Below are positions 36,304 to 45,703 of a DNA stretch of 64,000 nucleotides, one piece after another. Where the stretch lies: NCBI RefSeq assembly GCF_000012885.1, contig NC_007498.2, positions 372,001-436,000 on the forward strand. Reading direction: 5' to 3'. The notes beneath the pieces are model-generated. The model did no database searches. It saw only the letters and a program-made list of their open reading frames with translations, and was not told where the DNA came from. The translations under genes and the position numbers were made by a program. The DNA comes from Syntrophotalea carbinolica DSM 2380. Its GTDB lineage: Bacteria > Desulfobacterota > Desulfuromonadia > Desulfuromonadales > Syntrophotaleaceae. Positions within the stretch are counted from its first letter, which is position 1. Each line of letters opens with the position of its first letter.

Positions 36304-37575
36304 ATGCTGGATCTGAAATTTGTACGCGATCATTTTGCCGAAGCCGAACAACGGCTGGCAACCCGGGGCGGCGCCGTTGATCTGTCCGCCTTTACCGATC
36401 TGGATGCCCGCCGGCGTACTCTGCTGGGCGAGTCCGAGTCTCTCAAGGCTGAAAAGAACCAGGTTTCGGCGCTGATCGGCAAGACCAAAGACAAAAGTCA
36501 GGTGCAGGGCGAAATTGCACGCATGAAAGACGTATCCGTGCGTATCAAGGAACTGGACGAGGAGCTCAAGCAAGTTGAGGGCGATTTGCGCACCTTGCTG
36601 ATGACGCTGCCCAATCTGCCCCATGAAGATTGTCCTGTCGGTACTTCCGAAGACGATAACAAGGAAGTCCGGCGCTGGGGGCAGGTGCCCGAATTCGATT
36701 TTGAGGCGCAATCCCACTGGGATATCGGCGAGCGTCTCGATATTCTCGATTTCGAGCGGGCCGGCAAGCTCGCCGGTGCCCGTTTTGCCATTTACAAAGG
36801 GGCTGGAGCCAGGCTGGAACGGGCTTTGATAAATTTCATGCTCGACCTGCACACCGGCGAGCACAAATATGTTGAAATTCTCCCACCCCTTATGGTAAAC
36901 AGGGACACCATGACGGGGACGGGACAACTCCCCAAGTTTGAAAGCGATCTTTTTCATCTTGACGATCCGGATTTTTTCCTGATTCCGACCGCCGAAGTGC
37001 CGGTGACCAACATTCACCGGGATGAGATTCTGGCGGATGGCGACCTGCCTGTATGCTACGCAGCTTATACGCCCTGCTTCCGCAAGGAGGCCGGGTCCCA
37101 TGGTCGCGATACCCGCGGGCTGATTCGCATGCATCAGTTCAACAAGGTTGAGCTGGTCAAGTTCGCCCGTCCCGAAGAGTCGGATCAGGAATTGCTGAAA
37201 CTGCTGGATAATGCCGAAGAGGTGCTGCGGCGTCTGAAACTGCCCTATCGGGTGGTCGACCTGTGCACGGGCGATATCGGTTTTTCCGCGGCGCGTACCT
37301 TCGATATCGAAGTGTGGCTGCCCGGTCAGCAGACGTTTAGAGAGATATCTTCCTGCTCCAATTTCCGTGACTTCCAGGCTCGTCGCGCCGCGATTCGTTT
37401 CCGTCGCGAGGAAAAGGGTAAGCCGGAGTTGGTGCATACCTTGAACGGTTCCGGTCTGGCCGTGGGCCGTACGCTGGTTGCCATATTGGAAAACTATCAG
37501 CAGGAAGACGGTTCGGTGGTGATACCCGAAGCGTTGCGACCCTATATGGGCGGAGTGGAAAAGATTTCAGCATAA
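36304..37575 (+). CDS. serS: seryl-tRNA synthetase
   Basis: This enzyme charges tRNA-Ser, and tRNA-Sec where present. The 423-residue class II enzyme has an N-terminal coiled-coil arm (about 30-105, Lys/Glu-rich) and a catalytic core with PTAEVPVTN, the motif 2 [14 protein letters not shown] with MHQFNKVE, and motif 3 near [18 protein letters not shown] precedes the ATG. It is followed immediately by tRNA-Ser(UGA), and two further tRNA-Ser genes lie within 1.1 kb, a functional clustering of enzyme and substrates. Confidence 0.96.
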   Translation: MLDLKFVRDHFAEAEQRLATRGGAVDLSAFTDLDARRRTLLGESESLKAEKNQVSALIGKTKDKSQVQGEIARMKDVSVRIKELDEELKQVEGDLRTLLMTLPNLPHEDCPVGTSEDDNKEVRRWGQVPEFDFEAQSHWDIGERLDILDFERAGKLAGARFAIYKGAGARLERALINFMLDLHTGEHKYVEILPPLMVNRDTMTGTGQLPKFESDLFHLDDPDFFLIPTAEVPVTNIHRDEILADGDLPVCYAAYTPCFRKEAGSHGRDTRGLIRMHQFNKVELVKFARPEESDQELLKLLDNAEEVLRRLKLPYRVVDLCTGDIGFSAARTFDIEVWLPGQQTFREISSCSNFRDFQARRAAIRFRREEKGKPELVHTLNGSGLAVGRTLVAILENYQQEDGSVVIPEALRPYMGGVEKISA

Positions 37576-37593
37576 AGGAATGGCCGAATCCAC

Positions 37594-37679
37594 GGAGGAG
37601 TGGCCGAGTGGTTTAAGGCGGCGGTCTTGAAAACCGTTGTGCGAAAGCACCGTGGGTTCGAATCCTACCTCCTCCGCCA
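37594..37679 (+). tRNA. tRNA-Ser (anticodon UGA)
   Basis: The acceptor stem GGAGGAG/CTCCTCC, long variable arm, TTCGAAT T-loop and encoded CCA are present. The anticodon loop CTTGAAA gives TGA. Confidence 0.95.
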
Positions 37680-37806
37680 TCTCTTGTACGAGAATAAATC
37701 GTCAGGGGTAAGGCAATTATGGGTTGACCTGTTCTTCAGGTAAGGTTAAAGTCTGGTTTCGAAATTGCCCTGCGGGGCATATACAGGAAAAAGCAAGTCG
37801 TTATAC

Positions 37807-37902
<96 letters not shown>

Positions 37903-37986
37903 TTGCGGCAAAAAAATTATTCCGATTCGGTAAAAAAAACGTTGACAAAAAAAGCCAAATCGGCGATAACTTCACCTCGCAAACAC

Positions 37987-38063
<77 letters not shown>

Positions 38064-38082
38064 TTTTAAAAATATCGACCCC

Positions 38083-38592
38083 GTGGATCTTGATCAACAA
38101 GACAGGGGCTTTATGCAAGAGGCCCTGGTAGAGGCCTCAGCCGCCGCAAGGTTGGGTGAGGTTCCTGTCGGGGCTGTTGTCGTTAAAGACGGCATGATTA
38201 TCGGCCGGGGTCACAACCTGCGGGAAACCAGTAACGATCCCACGACCCATGCCGAGATGATTGCTATCCGGCAGGCTGCTGCCGCCATCGATTCCTGGCG
38301 GCTGATCGGTTGCACGCTGTATGTGACGCTGGAACCCTGCGTCATGTGCATGGGGGCTATTATCCTGGCCCGAATCCCGCGACTTGTTTTCGGCAGTCGT
38401 GATCCGCGTGTCGGAGCTGTGGGCTCCATTTTCGATCTGTCCCGGGACGAGCGTTTCAACCATCAGGTGGCGGTCACCGAAGGTGTTCTTGCCCTGGAAA
38501 GCAGCGATATGCTCAGCGGTTTTTTTCGGCAGTTACGGGCCGAGAAAAAAAGCCGCAAGCGCAAGGCTGCCGATAGCGAAGATCAAACATAG
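38083..38592 (+). CDS. tadA: tRNA-specific adenosine deaminase TadA
   Basis: TadA converts A34 of tRNA-Arg(ACG) to inosine. The 169-residue zinc enzyme has HAEM (catalytic Glu) and PCVMC (zinc cysteines), with the family's EVPVGAVVVKDG strand. GTG 38083 is chosen because alignment with other TadA proteins needs residues before FMQEAL; ATG 38113, with a modest AGGGG site, would remove them. The gene begins only 20 bases after its substrate tRNA gene and probably shares its transcript. Confidence 0.92.
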   Translation: MDLDQQDRGFMQEALVEASAAARLGEVPVGAVVVKDGMIIGRGHNLRETSNDPTTHAEMIAIRQAAAAIDSWRLIGCTLYVTLEPCVMCMGAIILARIPRLVFGSRDPRVGAVGSIFDLSRDERFNHQVAVTEGVLALESSDMLSGFFRQLRAEKKSRKRKAADSEDQT

Positions 38593-38606
38593 TAGGTTAT
38601 GTGTAC

Positions 38607-38694
38607 GGAGGGGTGTCCGAGAGGTCGAAGGTGACAGACTCGAAATCTGTTGTACCGCAAGGTACCGTGGGTTCGAATCCCACCCCCTCCGCCA
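38607..38694 (+). tRNA. tRNA-Ser (anticodon CGA)
   Basis: The acceptor GGAGGGG/CCCCTCC stem, long variable arm and encoded CCA are present. Stem ACAGA/TCTGT encloses CTCGAAA, giving CGA. Confidence 0.95.
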
Positions 38695-38935
38695 TATATA
38701 TAGGGGCCTGGCCTGATCGGTCGGGCCCTTTTGTCGTTATTTTAGCCGGCCCCTGTCCGATGGGGCTGTGGACCTCATTTTCACCTGTATTTACATAAGT
38801 GCCATCCTCCTACGAGCCGGGAAAGGGAATCGATGGCATTGGCAGCGGTTATTGACCGCCGGATTCTCGACCACGCCTTCGTTTTCTTTTTACCTTTTGC
38901 TCCGTTTATACGAGCTTTATCCAAACAGGCTATTC

Positions 38936-40687
38936 ATGACTGAAGAAGTGCTTACCACCTTTGCCGAATTATCTTTGTGCCCCGAAATCAATCGCGTTAT
39001 TGAGGAAATCGGGTACGAAACACCGTCTCCCATCCAGGCGCGCAGTATCCCGCCGTTGCTGGAAGGCCGGGATCTTTTGGGTCAGGCCCAGACCGGTACG
39101 GGGAAAACCGCAGCCTTTGCCCTGCCGTTACTCAGTCGTCTCGATTTGTCGCTGCGAAGCCCGCAGGTGCTGGTGTTGACCCCGACACGCGAGCTGGCCT
39201 TGCAGGTTGCCGAGGCGGTGCAGACCTATGCCCGCCATCTGCAGGGGTTTCATGTGCTGCCCGTGTATGGAGGACAGAATATGGGACAACAGTTGCGCCA
39301 GTTGCAGCGCGGTGCCCATGTCGTGGTCGGTACTCCGGGGCGCATCCAGGATCATCTGCGGCGCGGCACTCTGAAGCTCGATCGCCTGTCCTGCGTGGTG
39401 GTCGACGAGGCCGATGAGATGCTTAAAATGGGGTTTATCGACGATGTCGAGCAGATTCTTGAGCATGCGCCGGAACAGCGGCAGACGGCTCTTTTCTCCG
39501 CCACCATGCCCAACGAGGTGCTCAAGGTCGCGCGTCGTCACCTGCGGGAACCCGTCGAGGTGCGCATCAAGGCCAAAACCTCCACGGTTGAGACCATTTC
39601 CCAGCGCTTTTGGCAGGTCAGGGGGGTGCGTAAGCTCGATGCCCTGACGAGGATTCTCGAGGCCGAAGACATCGACGCCATGATCGTTTTCGTGCGGACC
39701 AAGATTGCCACTGTCGAGTTGGCGGAGAAGCTCGAGGCGCGGGGGTTTTCCAGTGCGGCTTTGAACGGCGATATGACCCAGGCTCTGCGGGAGAAAACGG
39801 TTGAACGCCTCAAAAGCGGGAGCCTCGATATCGTTGTCGCCACCGATGTCGCGGCCCGTGGTCTTGATGTTCAGCGCATCAGCCATGTGGTCAACTATGA
39901 TATCCCTTACGACACGGAATCTTACGTACATCGCATCGGTCGTACCGGCCGGGCGGGGCGCGAAGGTTCGGCTATCCTGTTTGTGGCTCCCCGCGAGCGA
40001 CGTATGCTCGCAGCGATCGAACAGGCGACGCGGCAGAAGATCGCGCCCATGAAACTGCCGAGTCGCCAGGACATTACCAATCGGCGGGTCGCTCTTTTCA
40101 AGGAGCAGATTCTCGATGCCATGCAGTCGCAGGATCTTGAGTTTTTCGAAGATTTGATCGACGGTATTCAGCAGGAATTCGATACCGAACCCCGAACCGT
40201 TGCCGCGGCTTTGACGTATCTTCTGCAGAAGGACCGCCCTCTGCTTCCTGATGAGGAGGCTTTCGAGGAGGTTCTGCCGGCTTCTGGCGGACGGTTCGAT
40301 GGTGGCGGCCGGAGTCATGCCGACGAGGGGCTCCAGCGCTACCGCATCGAGGTCGGTCGGGTTCATGGCGTGGTACCCGGGCACATTGTCGGTGCTATCG
40401 CCAACGAGGCGAAAATCAGCAGTCGCGATATCGGTCAGATAAAGATCTATCACGATTTCAGTTTGGTTGACCTGCCAGCCGATCTTTCACCTGCCGTTAT
40501 GCGCCATTTGCAAAAGGTCTGGGTTTGCGGTCAGCAGTTGCAGCTTGTCCCCGACCTCGGCCCCGGCCCTCGCCAGGAAAGGCCTCCCAGGCGTCGCTCC
40601 GGCGGGAGATCCTTCGACAAGCGCGGTGGCAAACCTGGACGGAAGAAATTTTCCGGTGGGAAGCGCCCGCCCAAAAAGACGCGATAG
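38936..40687 (+). CDS. deaD: DEAD-box ATP-dependent RNA helicase (DeaD/CsdA type)
   Basis: This RNA helicase acts in ribosome assembly and cold adaptation. The 583-residue protein has all core motifs: AQTGTGKT, PTRELA, TPGR, DEAD, SAT and HRIGRTGRAGR. A C-terminal DbpA-like RNA-binding domain (about 480-545, IEVGRVHGVVPGHIVGAIANEA) is followed by a basic Arg/Lys/Gly tail, which is the DeaD layout. ATG 38936 is preferred to the long N-terminal open frame, which has no family similarity. A strong terminator follows. Confidence 0.93.
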   Translation: MTEEVLTTFAELSLCPEINRVIEEIGYETPSPIQARSIPPLLEGRDLLGQAQTGTGKTAAFALPLLSRLDLSLRSPQVLVLTPTRELALQVAEAVQTYARHLQGFHVLPVYGGQNMGQQLRQLQRGAHVVVGTPGRIQDHLRRGTLKLDRLSCVVVDEADEMLKMGFIDDVEQILEHAPEQRQTALFSATMPNEVLKVARRHLREPVEVRIKAKTSTVETISQRFWQVRGVRKLDALTRILEAEDIDAMIVFVRTKIATVELAEKLEARGFSSAALNGDMTQALREKTVERLKSGSLDIVVATDVAARGLDVQRISHVVNYDIPYDTESYVHRIGRTGRAGREGSAILFVAPRERRMLAAIEQATRQKIAPMKLPSRQDITNRRVALFKEQILDAMQSQDLEFFEDLIDGIQQEFDTEPRTVAAALTYLLQKDRPLLPDEEAFEEVLPASGGRFDGGGRSHADEGLQRYRIEVGRVHGVVPGHIVGAIANEAKISSRDIGQIKIYHDFSLVDLPADLSPAVMRHLQKVWVCGQQLQLVPDLGPGPRQERPPRRRSGGRSFDKRGGKPGRKKFSGGKRPPKKTR

Positions 40688-40748
40688 AATATTCTTTTTC
40701 AGGTAGAGAAATATTCATATCCTGTTGCACCGTATCATTCATTTAAAG

Positions 40749-40786
40749 AAGCCCGTCCAAGACTTTTGGATTGGGCTTTTTTTTTT
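40749..40786 (+). terminator. terminator of deaD
   Basis: AAGCCC-CCAA/TTGG-GGGCTT forms a bulged stem followed by an uninterrupted T-run of ten bases. Confidence 0.9.
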
Positions 40787-41349
40787 ATCTGAGCATTCCG
40801 GATGTTTTCCGCTTCGGCGGTTATGGCGTTGTCCTGATCTTTGGGCATGCCCGGTTTGCAGCGGTTTGTGTCGTCAGTGGTTGCGGGGAAAGGAAATCCG
40901 GCGGTTGTACGGTGGTTGAATGTATTTATGGCCATGAGGTGGTGGGTGATGGTTCAACCCTGGTGCTTGGATACCGGATTTTGTAAAACGGAAAGCCGAA
41001 TCGTAAAACATCGGTTGCCTTGATTGGGTTGTGTTTGCCTTGTCAGGAGGTTCGGATTTCTGGTGTCTTCGCGATACGGCTTTTCGAAGGATATCTTTAT
41101 TTCTCCGGTGTCATTTTGAGAAGCGATGCCGAGGGATAAATTGTCCTTTTTGTACATATGTCAAAATGGATCAACCTAAAATGAGCCTAATGTTTCCTTG
41201 AATTCGCGACCTGTCGTACCCGCGTTCTTTGGGTGTGTTTTAAAACTACATAAAAATCAATGGCTTACCAGTTGTGTCATAGCTGTTTTGTCTTGCTTTG
41301 GGCATTTGTCGCAGGGGAATGCATTTCTCTATTTTGAGAAAAATCACCA
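40787..41349. other. intergenic region, no supported gene
   Basis: This is the upstream part of a 1.2-kb gap between deaD and the membrane-protein gene. Short open frames lack ribosome sites and recognisable domains. The regulatory elements of the next operon begin at 41350. Confidence 0.5.
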
Positions 41350-41384
41350 CCGGACACCTGTCTCACTTCTGTTTATTCGTCTCA
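41350..41384 (+). promoter_or_regulatory. candidate AcoR enhancer (UAS) of the membrane-protein/bdh operon
   Basis: CCGGACA-CC-TGTCTCA (41350-41365) matches 11 of 14 positions of the palindrome TGAGACA-N2-TGTCTCA found perfect ahead of thiC. A right half-site, CGTCTCA, follows at 41378-41384. It lies about 165 bases upstream of the -24 element. Confidence 0.55.
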
Positions 41385-41527
41385 AAATTGCCTCGTCTGT
41401 ATACCTTTTCAGGGATTTCGTTCTGATGTCGTATACGCCCTTCGTTGCCCCTGCCGTTTGTGTAATTGCTGGTAAAACAACAGTTTGAAAACGGTTTTTG
41501 ACCAAAATTCATAGGAGATGCAGGAGT

Positions 41528-41543
41528 TGGTACAACCATTGCG
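41528..41543 (+). promoter_or_regulatory. sigma-54 promoter of the membrane-protein/bdh operon
   Basis: TGGTACA-N4-TTGCG has exact -24/-12 spacing with one departure from consensus in the -24 box. Predicted start is about 41554, giving a long leader of roughly 365 bases that includes a tiny open frame at 41786. Confidence 0.7.
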
Positions 41544-41785
41544 ATTTAGCTCCATACCGTAAAGACGATTTTTCGAGGCGGGTTTTTGGGGCTTTCCTGG
41601 CCCCCTGGACAGTGGCCGGACCGGCAGAACGGAAGTTGGATTTCATTACGAGAAAGTCTTGGGGGAAGGAGGCTTTGGTTTAGCTCTGATTAAGAAATGC
41701 CGGTTGGCAAATTTGCTCCAGGGCGGCAGGTAATGGCAAATGGTTGGTTTTGGGGATTTGATCAACATTGAATGGAGGAGTTTTT

Positions 41786-41818
41786 ATGGGGTCACAAAAA
41801 GCGAAGGGCGGTACCTGA
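41786..41818 (+). CDS. possible 10-codon leader peptide
   Basis: A perfect GGAGG is placed six bases before an ATG, and the frame stops after ten codons (MGSQKAKGGT). It may be a leader peptide or a decayed gene start in the sigma-54 transcript. There is no attenuator-like stem immediately after. Confidence 0.25.
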   Translation: MGSQKAKGGT

Positions 41819-41919
41819 TTGGCGTAATTGATTTTCTGTTCGTGCAGGGCTGAAGATTTGCGGTTGCGCGCAGTTGTGTCAATCGCTCTTGTAAACCTTT
41901 AGCAAAAAGGAAGCTTTAC

Positions 41920-42906
41920 ATGGAACCTTATAGCTTGAATACAATTCTCATAGTTTTCGGTGGTGGTGTTGTCGGTACCGCGCTGGGTGGTCTCTGGGCC
42001 ATTATTTTGTGTGCTTTGGTGGCGTTGGTGGGGATCGGTGTTTTATTGGCGGGCGGCTCGGATTTCGTTCTTGCGCAGATCGCTTTCGGTCCCATCTTCG
42101 GCCCTCATACCGGCGGCTTCGGTGCTGCCCTGATGGCCGGATGTTATGCTGTGTGGAAGAAAAATCATCCTGGCGGTTCCGCTAAGGATATCTTGACTCC
42201 TTTGCTGCATACTTCAGGCGATGTCATGGTTATGGGCGGGGTTTTGTCTGTAGCCGCTCATTTGCTGCTGCAGGTCGTGGTCAAAATACCGATCCTGAAT
42301 CAGTCCGACGGTGTTGCCGTAACGCTGGTGCTGATGACCTTCCTGACGCGTCTTGTTTTCCTTAAGGAAAGCCCCATCGGGCAGGCTGCGTCCATCAAGG
42401 AGCACGGTCTGCTTGGCACCAACGACTATGCTATTTCCTGGGCTGGCTGGCAGTCGCCCATGTCTAAAAATATCCCTATGTCCTTCGGCATGGGCTTGTT
42501 GTCCGCCGGCATGGCCTGGGGTTTGAAAATGCAGCTTGATCCGCTGGTCGCAGCCGGGCAGGTATCGGGTCTCGGTGGATTCCTGGCGCCTCTGGTCGTC
42601 GGCTGGGTGTTCTGTATCCTGATTCTTTTGCCGCTGCAGGTATCGACGGGTACCATTCAGCAGGTGCCGATTATGCACTGCATGGCGATTATCGCCGCAT
42701 GGACCTTTATGCACACCGGCTCGGTTCTGGCCGGCGGTATCGCCGCAGTCATCGCCGGTATGGTTCAGGAGTTGTCGGCCCGTCTGTTTTACAACCATGC
42801 TTCTTCGCATGTTGACCCCCCTGCAGTGGGGATCGCAATCTGTACTTTGCTTGTCAATCTTTTGATGAAACCGGAATTTCTCAATATGGCAGCCCTGTTC
42901 AAATAA
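41920..42906 (+). CDS. polytopic membrane protein of unknown function, candidate acetoin/butanediol permease
   Basis: The 328-residue protein has eight to ten hydrophobic segments and conserved-looking loops GPIFGPHTGGFG, LLHTSGDVMVMGG and HASSHVDPPAVG. No signal peptide or nucleotide-binding site is present. I do not recognise the family. It is the first gene after a sigma-54 promoter and lies 58 bases before the butanediol dehydrogenase, which makes a transport role for acetoin, butanediol or a related product reasonable but unproven. AAAGGAAG precedes the ATG. Confidence 0.7.
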   Translation: MEPYSLNTILIVFGGGVVGTALGGLWAIILCALVALVGIGVLLAGGSDFVLAQIAFGPIFGPHTGGFGAALMAGCYAVWKKNHPGGSAKDILTPLLHTSGDVMVMGGVLSVAAHLLLQVVVKIPILNQSDGVAVTLVLMTFLTRLVFLKESPIGQAASIKEHGLLGTNDYAISWAGWQSPMSKNIPMSFGMGLLSAGMAWGLKMQLDPLVAAGQVSGLGGFLAPLVVGWVFCILILLPLQVSTGTIQQVPIMHCMAIIAAWTFMHTGSVLAGGIAAVIAGMVQELSARLFYNHASSHVDPPAVGIAICTLLVNLLMKPEFLNMAALFK

Positions 42907-42964
42907 GGGATTTCTATTAAACATAGCGTCGAGACGCTAATTACCGCAGAAAGGAAGCAAAGAA

Positions 42965-44032
42965 ATGGCTGAAACGATGAAGGCAGCAGTATGGCATGCA
43001 AAAAAAGACATCCGCGTAGAGGAAGTACCTGTACCGGCTCCGCCCAAGGCTGACGAAGTTCAGATCAAAGTGGATTACTGTGGTATCTGCGGATCCGACC
43101 TGCATGAATACCTCGCAGGCCCGATCTTTATCCCCACCGAGCCCCATCCCCTGACCGGCCACAGCGGCAAGACCATTCTGGGGCATGAATTCTCCGGTAC
43201 GGTCGTGGCCGTTGGCTCCAATGTTACCACCGTGCGGGTTGGCGACAAAGTCGCTCCCGATGCATGTCAGCACTGCGGCACCTGCGTTACCTGCCGCGAA
43301 GGGCGCTACAACGTCTGCGAAAAACTGGCTTTTACCGGTCTGATGGCCGAAGGCGCGTTCGCCAAATACGTTAACGTTCCCTCCAATATCGTCTATGTGC
43401 TTCCCGAAGGTGTCACTCAGGAAGACGCAGCTCTGATCGAGCCCATCGCCACCGGTTTCAAAGCCGTGCGCATGGCCGGCACCATCCTCGGCGAGACCAT
43501 CGTGGTTTTCGGCGCGGGTACTATCGGTCTCGCTACCCTGCAGTGTGCCAAGGCTGCCGGCGCCGGTAGATGCATCGTTGTTGAAATGTCCGCCGCTCGC
43601 AAGGCCCTGGCCAAAGAGTGTGGCGCCGACGTTATTCTCGATCCCAAAGAATGCGACGTTATCGCCGAAATCAAGAAGCTGACCGGCGGTTCCGGTGCCG
43701 ACGTATCCTTCGAGTGTATCGGCAACAAGATCACCGGCCCTCTGGCTGTAGAAGCTATTCGTAACAACGGCCGTGCCGTTATCGTCGGGATTTTCGAAGA
43801 GCCCAGCTCTTTCAACTTCTTCAGCCTCAGTGCTACCGACAAGAAGGTTATCGGTACCCTGGCTTACACCCTGGATGACTTCAAAGGCGTAAGTCTGCTG
43901 CTGGCCAACGGCGCAATCAAAGCCGCTCCGATGATCACCGGCAAAATTGAGCTCGACGATATCGTCGACAAAGGTTTTGAAGAGCTGGTCAACAACAAGG
44001 ATGCCCATATCAAGATCCTTGTAAAACCTTAA
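42965..44032 (+). CDS. bdhA: zinc-dependent 2,3-butanediol dehydrogenase
   Basis: This medium-chain NAD(H) alcohol dehydrogenase interconverts 2,3-butanediol and acetoin. The 355-residue protein has catalytic zinc ligands in CGICGSDLHEY and GHE, the structural zinc site C-x2-C-x2-C-x7-C (CQHCGTCVTCREGRYNVC), and a Rossmann motif GAGTIG. The segment PLTGHSGKTILGHEFSG is typical of (R,R)-butanediol dehydrogenases. AAAGGAAG precedes the ATG. Its place in the aco region links diol oxidation to acetoin cleavage. Confidence 0.88.
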   Translation: MAETMKAAVWHAKKDIRVEEVPVPAPPKADEVQIKVDYCGICGSDLHEYLAGPIFIPTEPHPLTGHSGKTILGHEFSGTVVAVGSNVTTVRVGDKVAPDACQHCGTCVTCREGRYNVCEKLAFTGLMAEGAFAKYVNVPSNIVYVLPEGVTQEDAALIEPIATGFKAVRMAGTILGETIVVFGAGTIGLATLQCAKAAGAGRCIVVEMSAARKALAKECGADVILDPKECDVIAEIKKLTGGSGADVSFECIGNKITGPLAVEAIRNNGRAVIVGIFEEPSSFNFFSLSATDKKVIGTLAYTLDDFKGVSLLLANGAIKAAPMITGKIELDDIVDKGFEELVNNKDAHIKILVKP

Positions 44033-44049
44033 GTTAGTATTGCTCCAGG

Positions 44050-44079
44050 GCTCCGTCGGAGGGAAATCTCCGGCGGAGC
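44050..44079 (+). terminator. intercistronic hairpin after bdhA
   Basis: The 12-bp stem GCTCCGTCGGAG/CTCCGGCGGAGC has one wobble pair and loop GGAAAT, followed by only a short T-rich stretch. It is more likely a partial terminator or a 3'-end stabiliser setting bdhA mRNA levels above those of downstream genes. Confidence 0.6.
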
Positions 44080-44146
44080 TTTCGTCCCATCCCGGGAACC
44101 GGTCCATGTCCTAGTGAGAATAGTTTAATAAGCAAGAGGAAGCAAA

Positions 44147-44488
44147 ATGAACAGCCGGATAGACGATGACATGTTGAAGCGTCTTGTTTCATACGAGGGC
44201 TATGTCGAGAAGCTCTTCAGTCAGGCAGCGCGCAGGCGCTGGTTGGAGATGAACTCCGATGTCGTGCAGGATTACGAAAAACTCAAGGTGCTGAAAAAAA
44301 ACATTTCTTCGCTGGTCGACCTGGCCTTTTTCAGGTTCGGGGTCGAGCACGGCCTGATGAAGATCGACAGCAGGAACATGGTCTCCGATTTGAACGAAGA
44401 TCTCGAAACCCTCGCAGCGCAGCTGCAGAAAGTTGAATGGGATCCCTGCTGTTCGTCCACCGATCAGGACTTTGCCCTGGTTGTCTGA
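44147..44488 (+). CDS. hypothetical 113-aa protein in the bdh operon
   Basis: This soluble, mostly helical and charged protein has no signal peptide. A C-terminal DPCCSS pair of cysteines is the only notable motif. AGAGGAAG precedes the ATG, so it looks translated. It falls between bdhA and a DUF6506 gene in a single-direction operon. I do not recognise a family; a link to butanediol/acetoin metabolism is inferred only from position. Confidence 0.6.
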   Translation: MNSRIDDDMLKRLVSYEGYVEKLFSQAARRRWLEMNSDVVQDYEKLKVLKKNISSLVDLAFFRFGVEHGLMKIDSRNMVSDLNEDLETLAAQLQKVEWDPCCSSTDQDFALVV

Positions 44489-44566
44489 TTCAGGGTTTGC
44501 TTTCTCTTATGACTTAATGGTTCGCGGTAAGTTTTTTCGTCAGGGTAAAGAAACGAAAGGCATGAT

Positions 44567-44869
44567 ATGGCTCTGAAGGCTGCGTTTATATTTGTCGCTC
44601 CAGGCGCCGATCCGGACAAGGACCGTAGTGTTGTTGCCACACCTGAGGTGGAGTTGACCGTCGTCGGGGTGAGTGATTATGCGAGTGCTGAGAAAGTGGC
44701 TGCTGCGTTGGTAGCCGCAGGCATCGTCGCCATTGAATTGTGCGGCGGTTTCGGGCATGCCGGTACGGCACGCATTGCCAAGGCGGTAGAAGGGAAAGCC
44801 GCTGTCGGCGTCGTGCGATTTGATAACCATCCCGGACTGGACGGGAAGAGCGGCGACAGTATGTTCTGA
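44567..44869 (+). CDS. DUF6506 family protein
   Basis: The 100-residue protein matches the DUF6506 pattern: KAAFIFVAPGADP at the start, PEVELTVVGV, then ELCGGFGHAGTARIAKAVEGK and VGVVRFDNHPG. The fold is likely small alpha/beta. The family has no established function that I know. A conserved Cys-Gly-Gly and several His residues might bind a ligand. It has a modest ribosome site (AAAGG) and continues the bdh operon. Confidence 0.7.
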   Translation: MALKAAFIFVAPGADPDKDRSVVATPEVELTVVGVSDYASAEKVAAALVAAGIVAIELCGGFGHAGTARIAKAVEGKAAVGVVRFDNHPGLDGKSGDSMF

Positions 44870-44948
44870 TGGCCGGTGTTCTCCCATCCGCATCCCGGCT
44901 CGCAATTTCAAGCAGATGAGGTACTAAGTAGAAAGAAGGAGTCTTTTT

Positions 44949-45440
44949 ATGAAACCTCTGTACAACAAAGTGCTGCAAGTAGCCATGGTTGTGAAGGATT
45001 GTGATGCTGCCGTAAAACTCTGGGCCGACAAATACGGCATCGGTCCCTGGAATATTTACGAATTCAACCCGGATACCGTTAACGACATGATCATCCGCGG
45101 CGAAAAGGTTGATTATGCCATGCGTCTCGCTTTGTGCGATATCGGGGGCGTTCAATGGGAGCTGATCGAGCCGAAAGACGACAAAAGCATTTACGCGGAG
45201 TTTCTTAAAGATAAGGGCGAAGGCCTGCATCATGTCGCTTTCGGAACCGACAATTATCAGGAAACCGTCAAGTTTTACAAGGATAAGGGGCTTCCCGTTC
45301 TGCAGGGTGGCGAATGGTCGGGGCTGACCTACACTTATCTCGATTCGCAAAAAGATCTCAACCTTATAGCGGAGATTTACGACCTCGTGCCTGATTTCGA
45401 CTGGCCGGAACCGCAGGCTGTCTATCCATCCGCGAAATAG
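44949..45440 (+). CDS. VOC (glyoxalase/epimerase-like) family protein
   Basis: The 163-residue protein has two beta-alpha-beta-beta-beta units of the vicinal oxygen chelate fold. Likely metal ligands are Glu in QWELIEP, His in GLHHVAFG and Glu in LIAEIYD; the usual first-strand ligand is Gln (VLQVAMVVKD) instead of His, so metal binding may be altered. The layout resembles methylmalonyl-CoA epimerase and lactoylglutathione-lyase-like proteins. AAAGGAG precedes the ATG. It may act on an alpha-hydroxyketone or other small ketone given the operon, but this is inference. Confidence 0.78.
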   Translation: MKPLYNKVLQVAMVVKDCDAAVKLWADKYGIGPWNIYEFNPDTVNDMIIRGEKVDYAMRLALCDIGGVQWELIEPKDDKSIYAEFLKDKGEGLHHVAFGTDNYQETVKFYKDKGLPVLQGGEWSGLTYTYLDSQKDLNLIAEIYDLVPDFDWPEPQAVYPSAK

Positions 45441-45601
45441 GGTATGTGGACACTGCCATCCTTGCGAAAGAAGTCGGGAAGCCGCCGCAGGTTTTCGGCG
45501 AGGTTTCCTGTCTCGTGTCCGAGGATGACGATTGCTCGACTGGCCACTCGGTGCCGATCCATGCAGGCACCGTGTGTTCAGGTATCGCAAATGAGGGGTG
45601 T
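45434..45601 (+). pseudogene. C-terminal remnant of a short-chain dehydrogenase (acetoin reductase-like)
   Basis: In the frame running through 45446, the translation reads GYVDT...KEVGKPPQVFGEVS...LVSEDDDCSTGHSVPIHAG, which follows the end of SDR enzymes (the P-G-x-V-T, RPEE, FLxSxxxxxxTGQ and VDGG pattern). The catalytic Tyr/Lys and the Rossmann half are absent and the frame overlaps the end of the VOC gene, so it is a fragment. SDR-type butanediol dehydrogenases end this way, so a lost budC-like gene is plausible. Confidence 0.5.
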
Positions 45602-45703
45602 TTCTTGCGCTGCATCCCTCATTTTCAAAGCTTTTAAGATTTTGTTTTGCATGATCCTGTTTTTTCTCAATGACATTCAACTCATTGCAGGGAGAGGTGA
45701 CGT

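Noticed and set aside
41700-41760. TGGCAAATTTGCT as a second sigma-54 promoter
   Set aside because: The GG-to-GC spacing is three bases too short for -24/-12 recognition.
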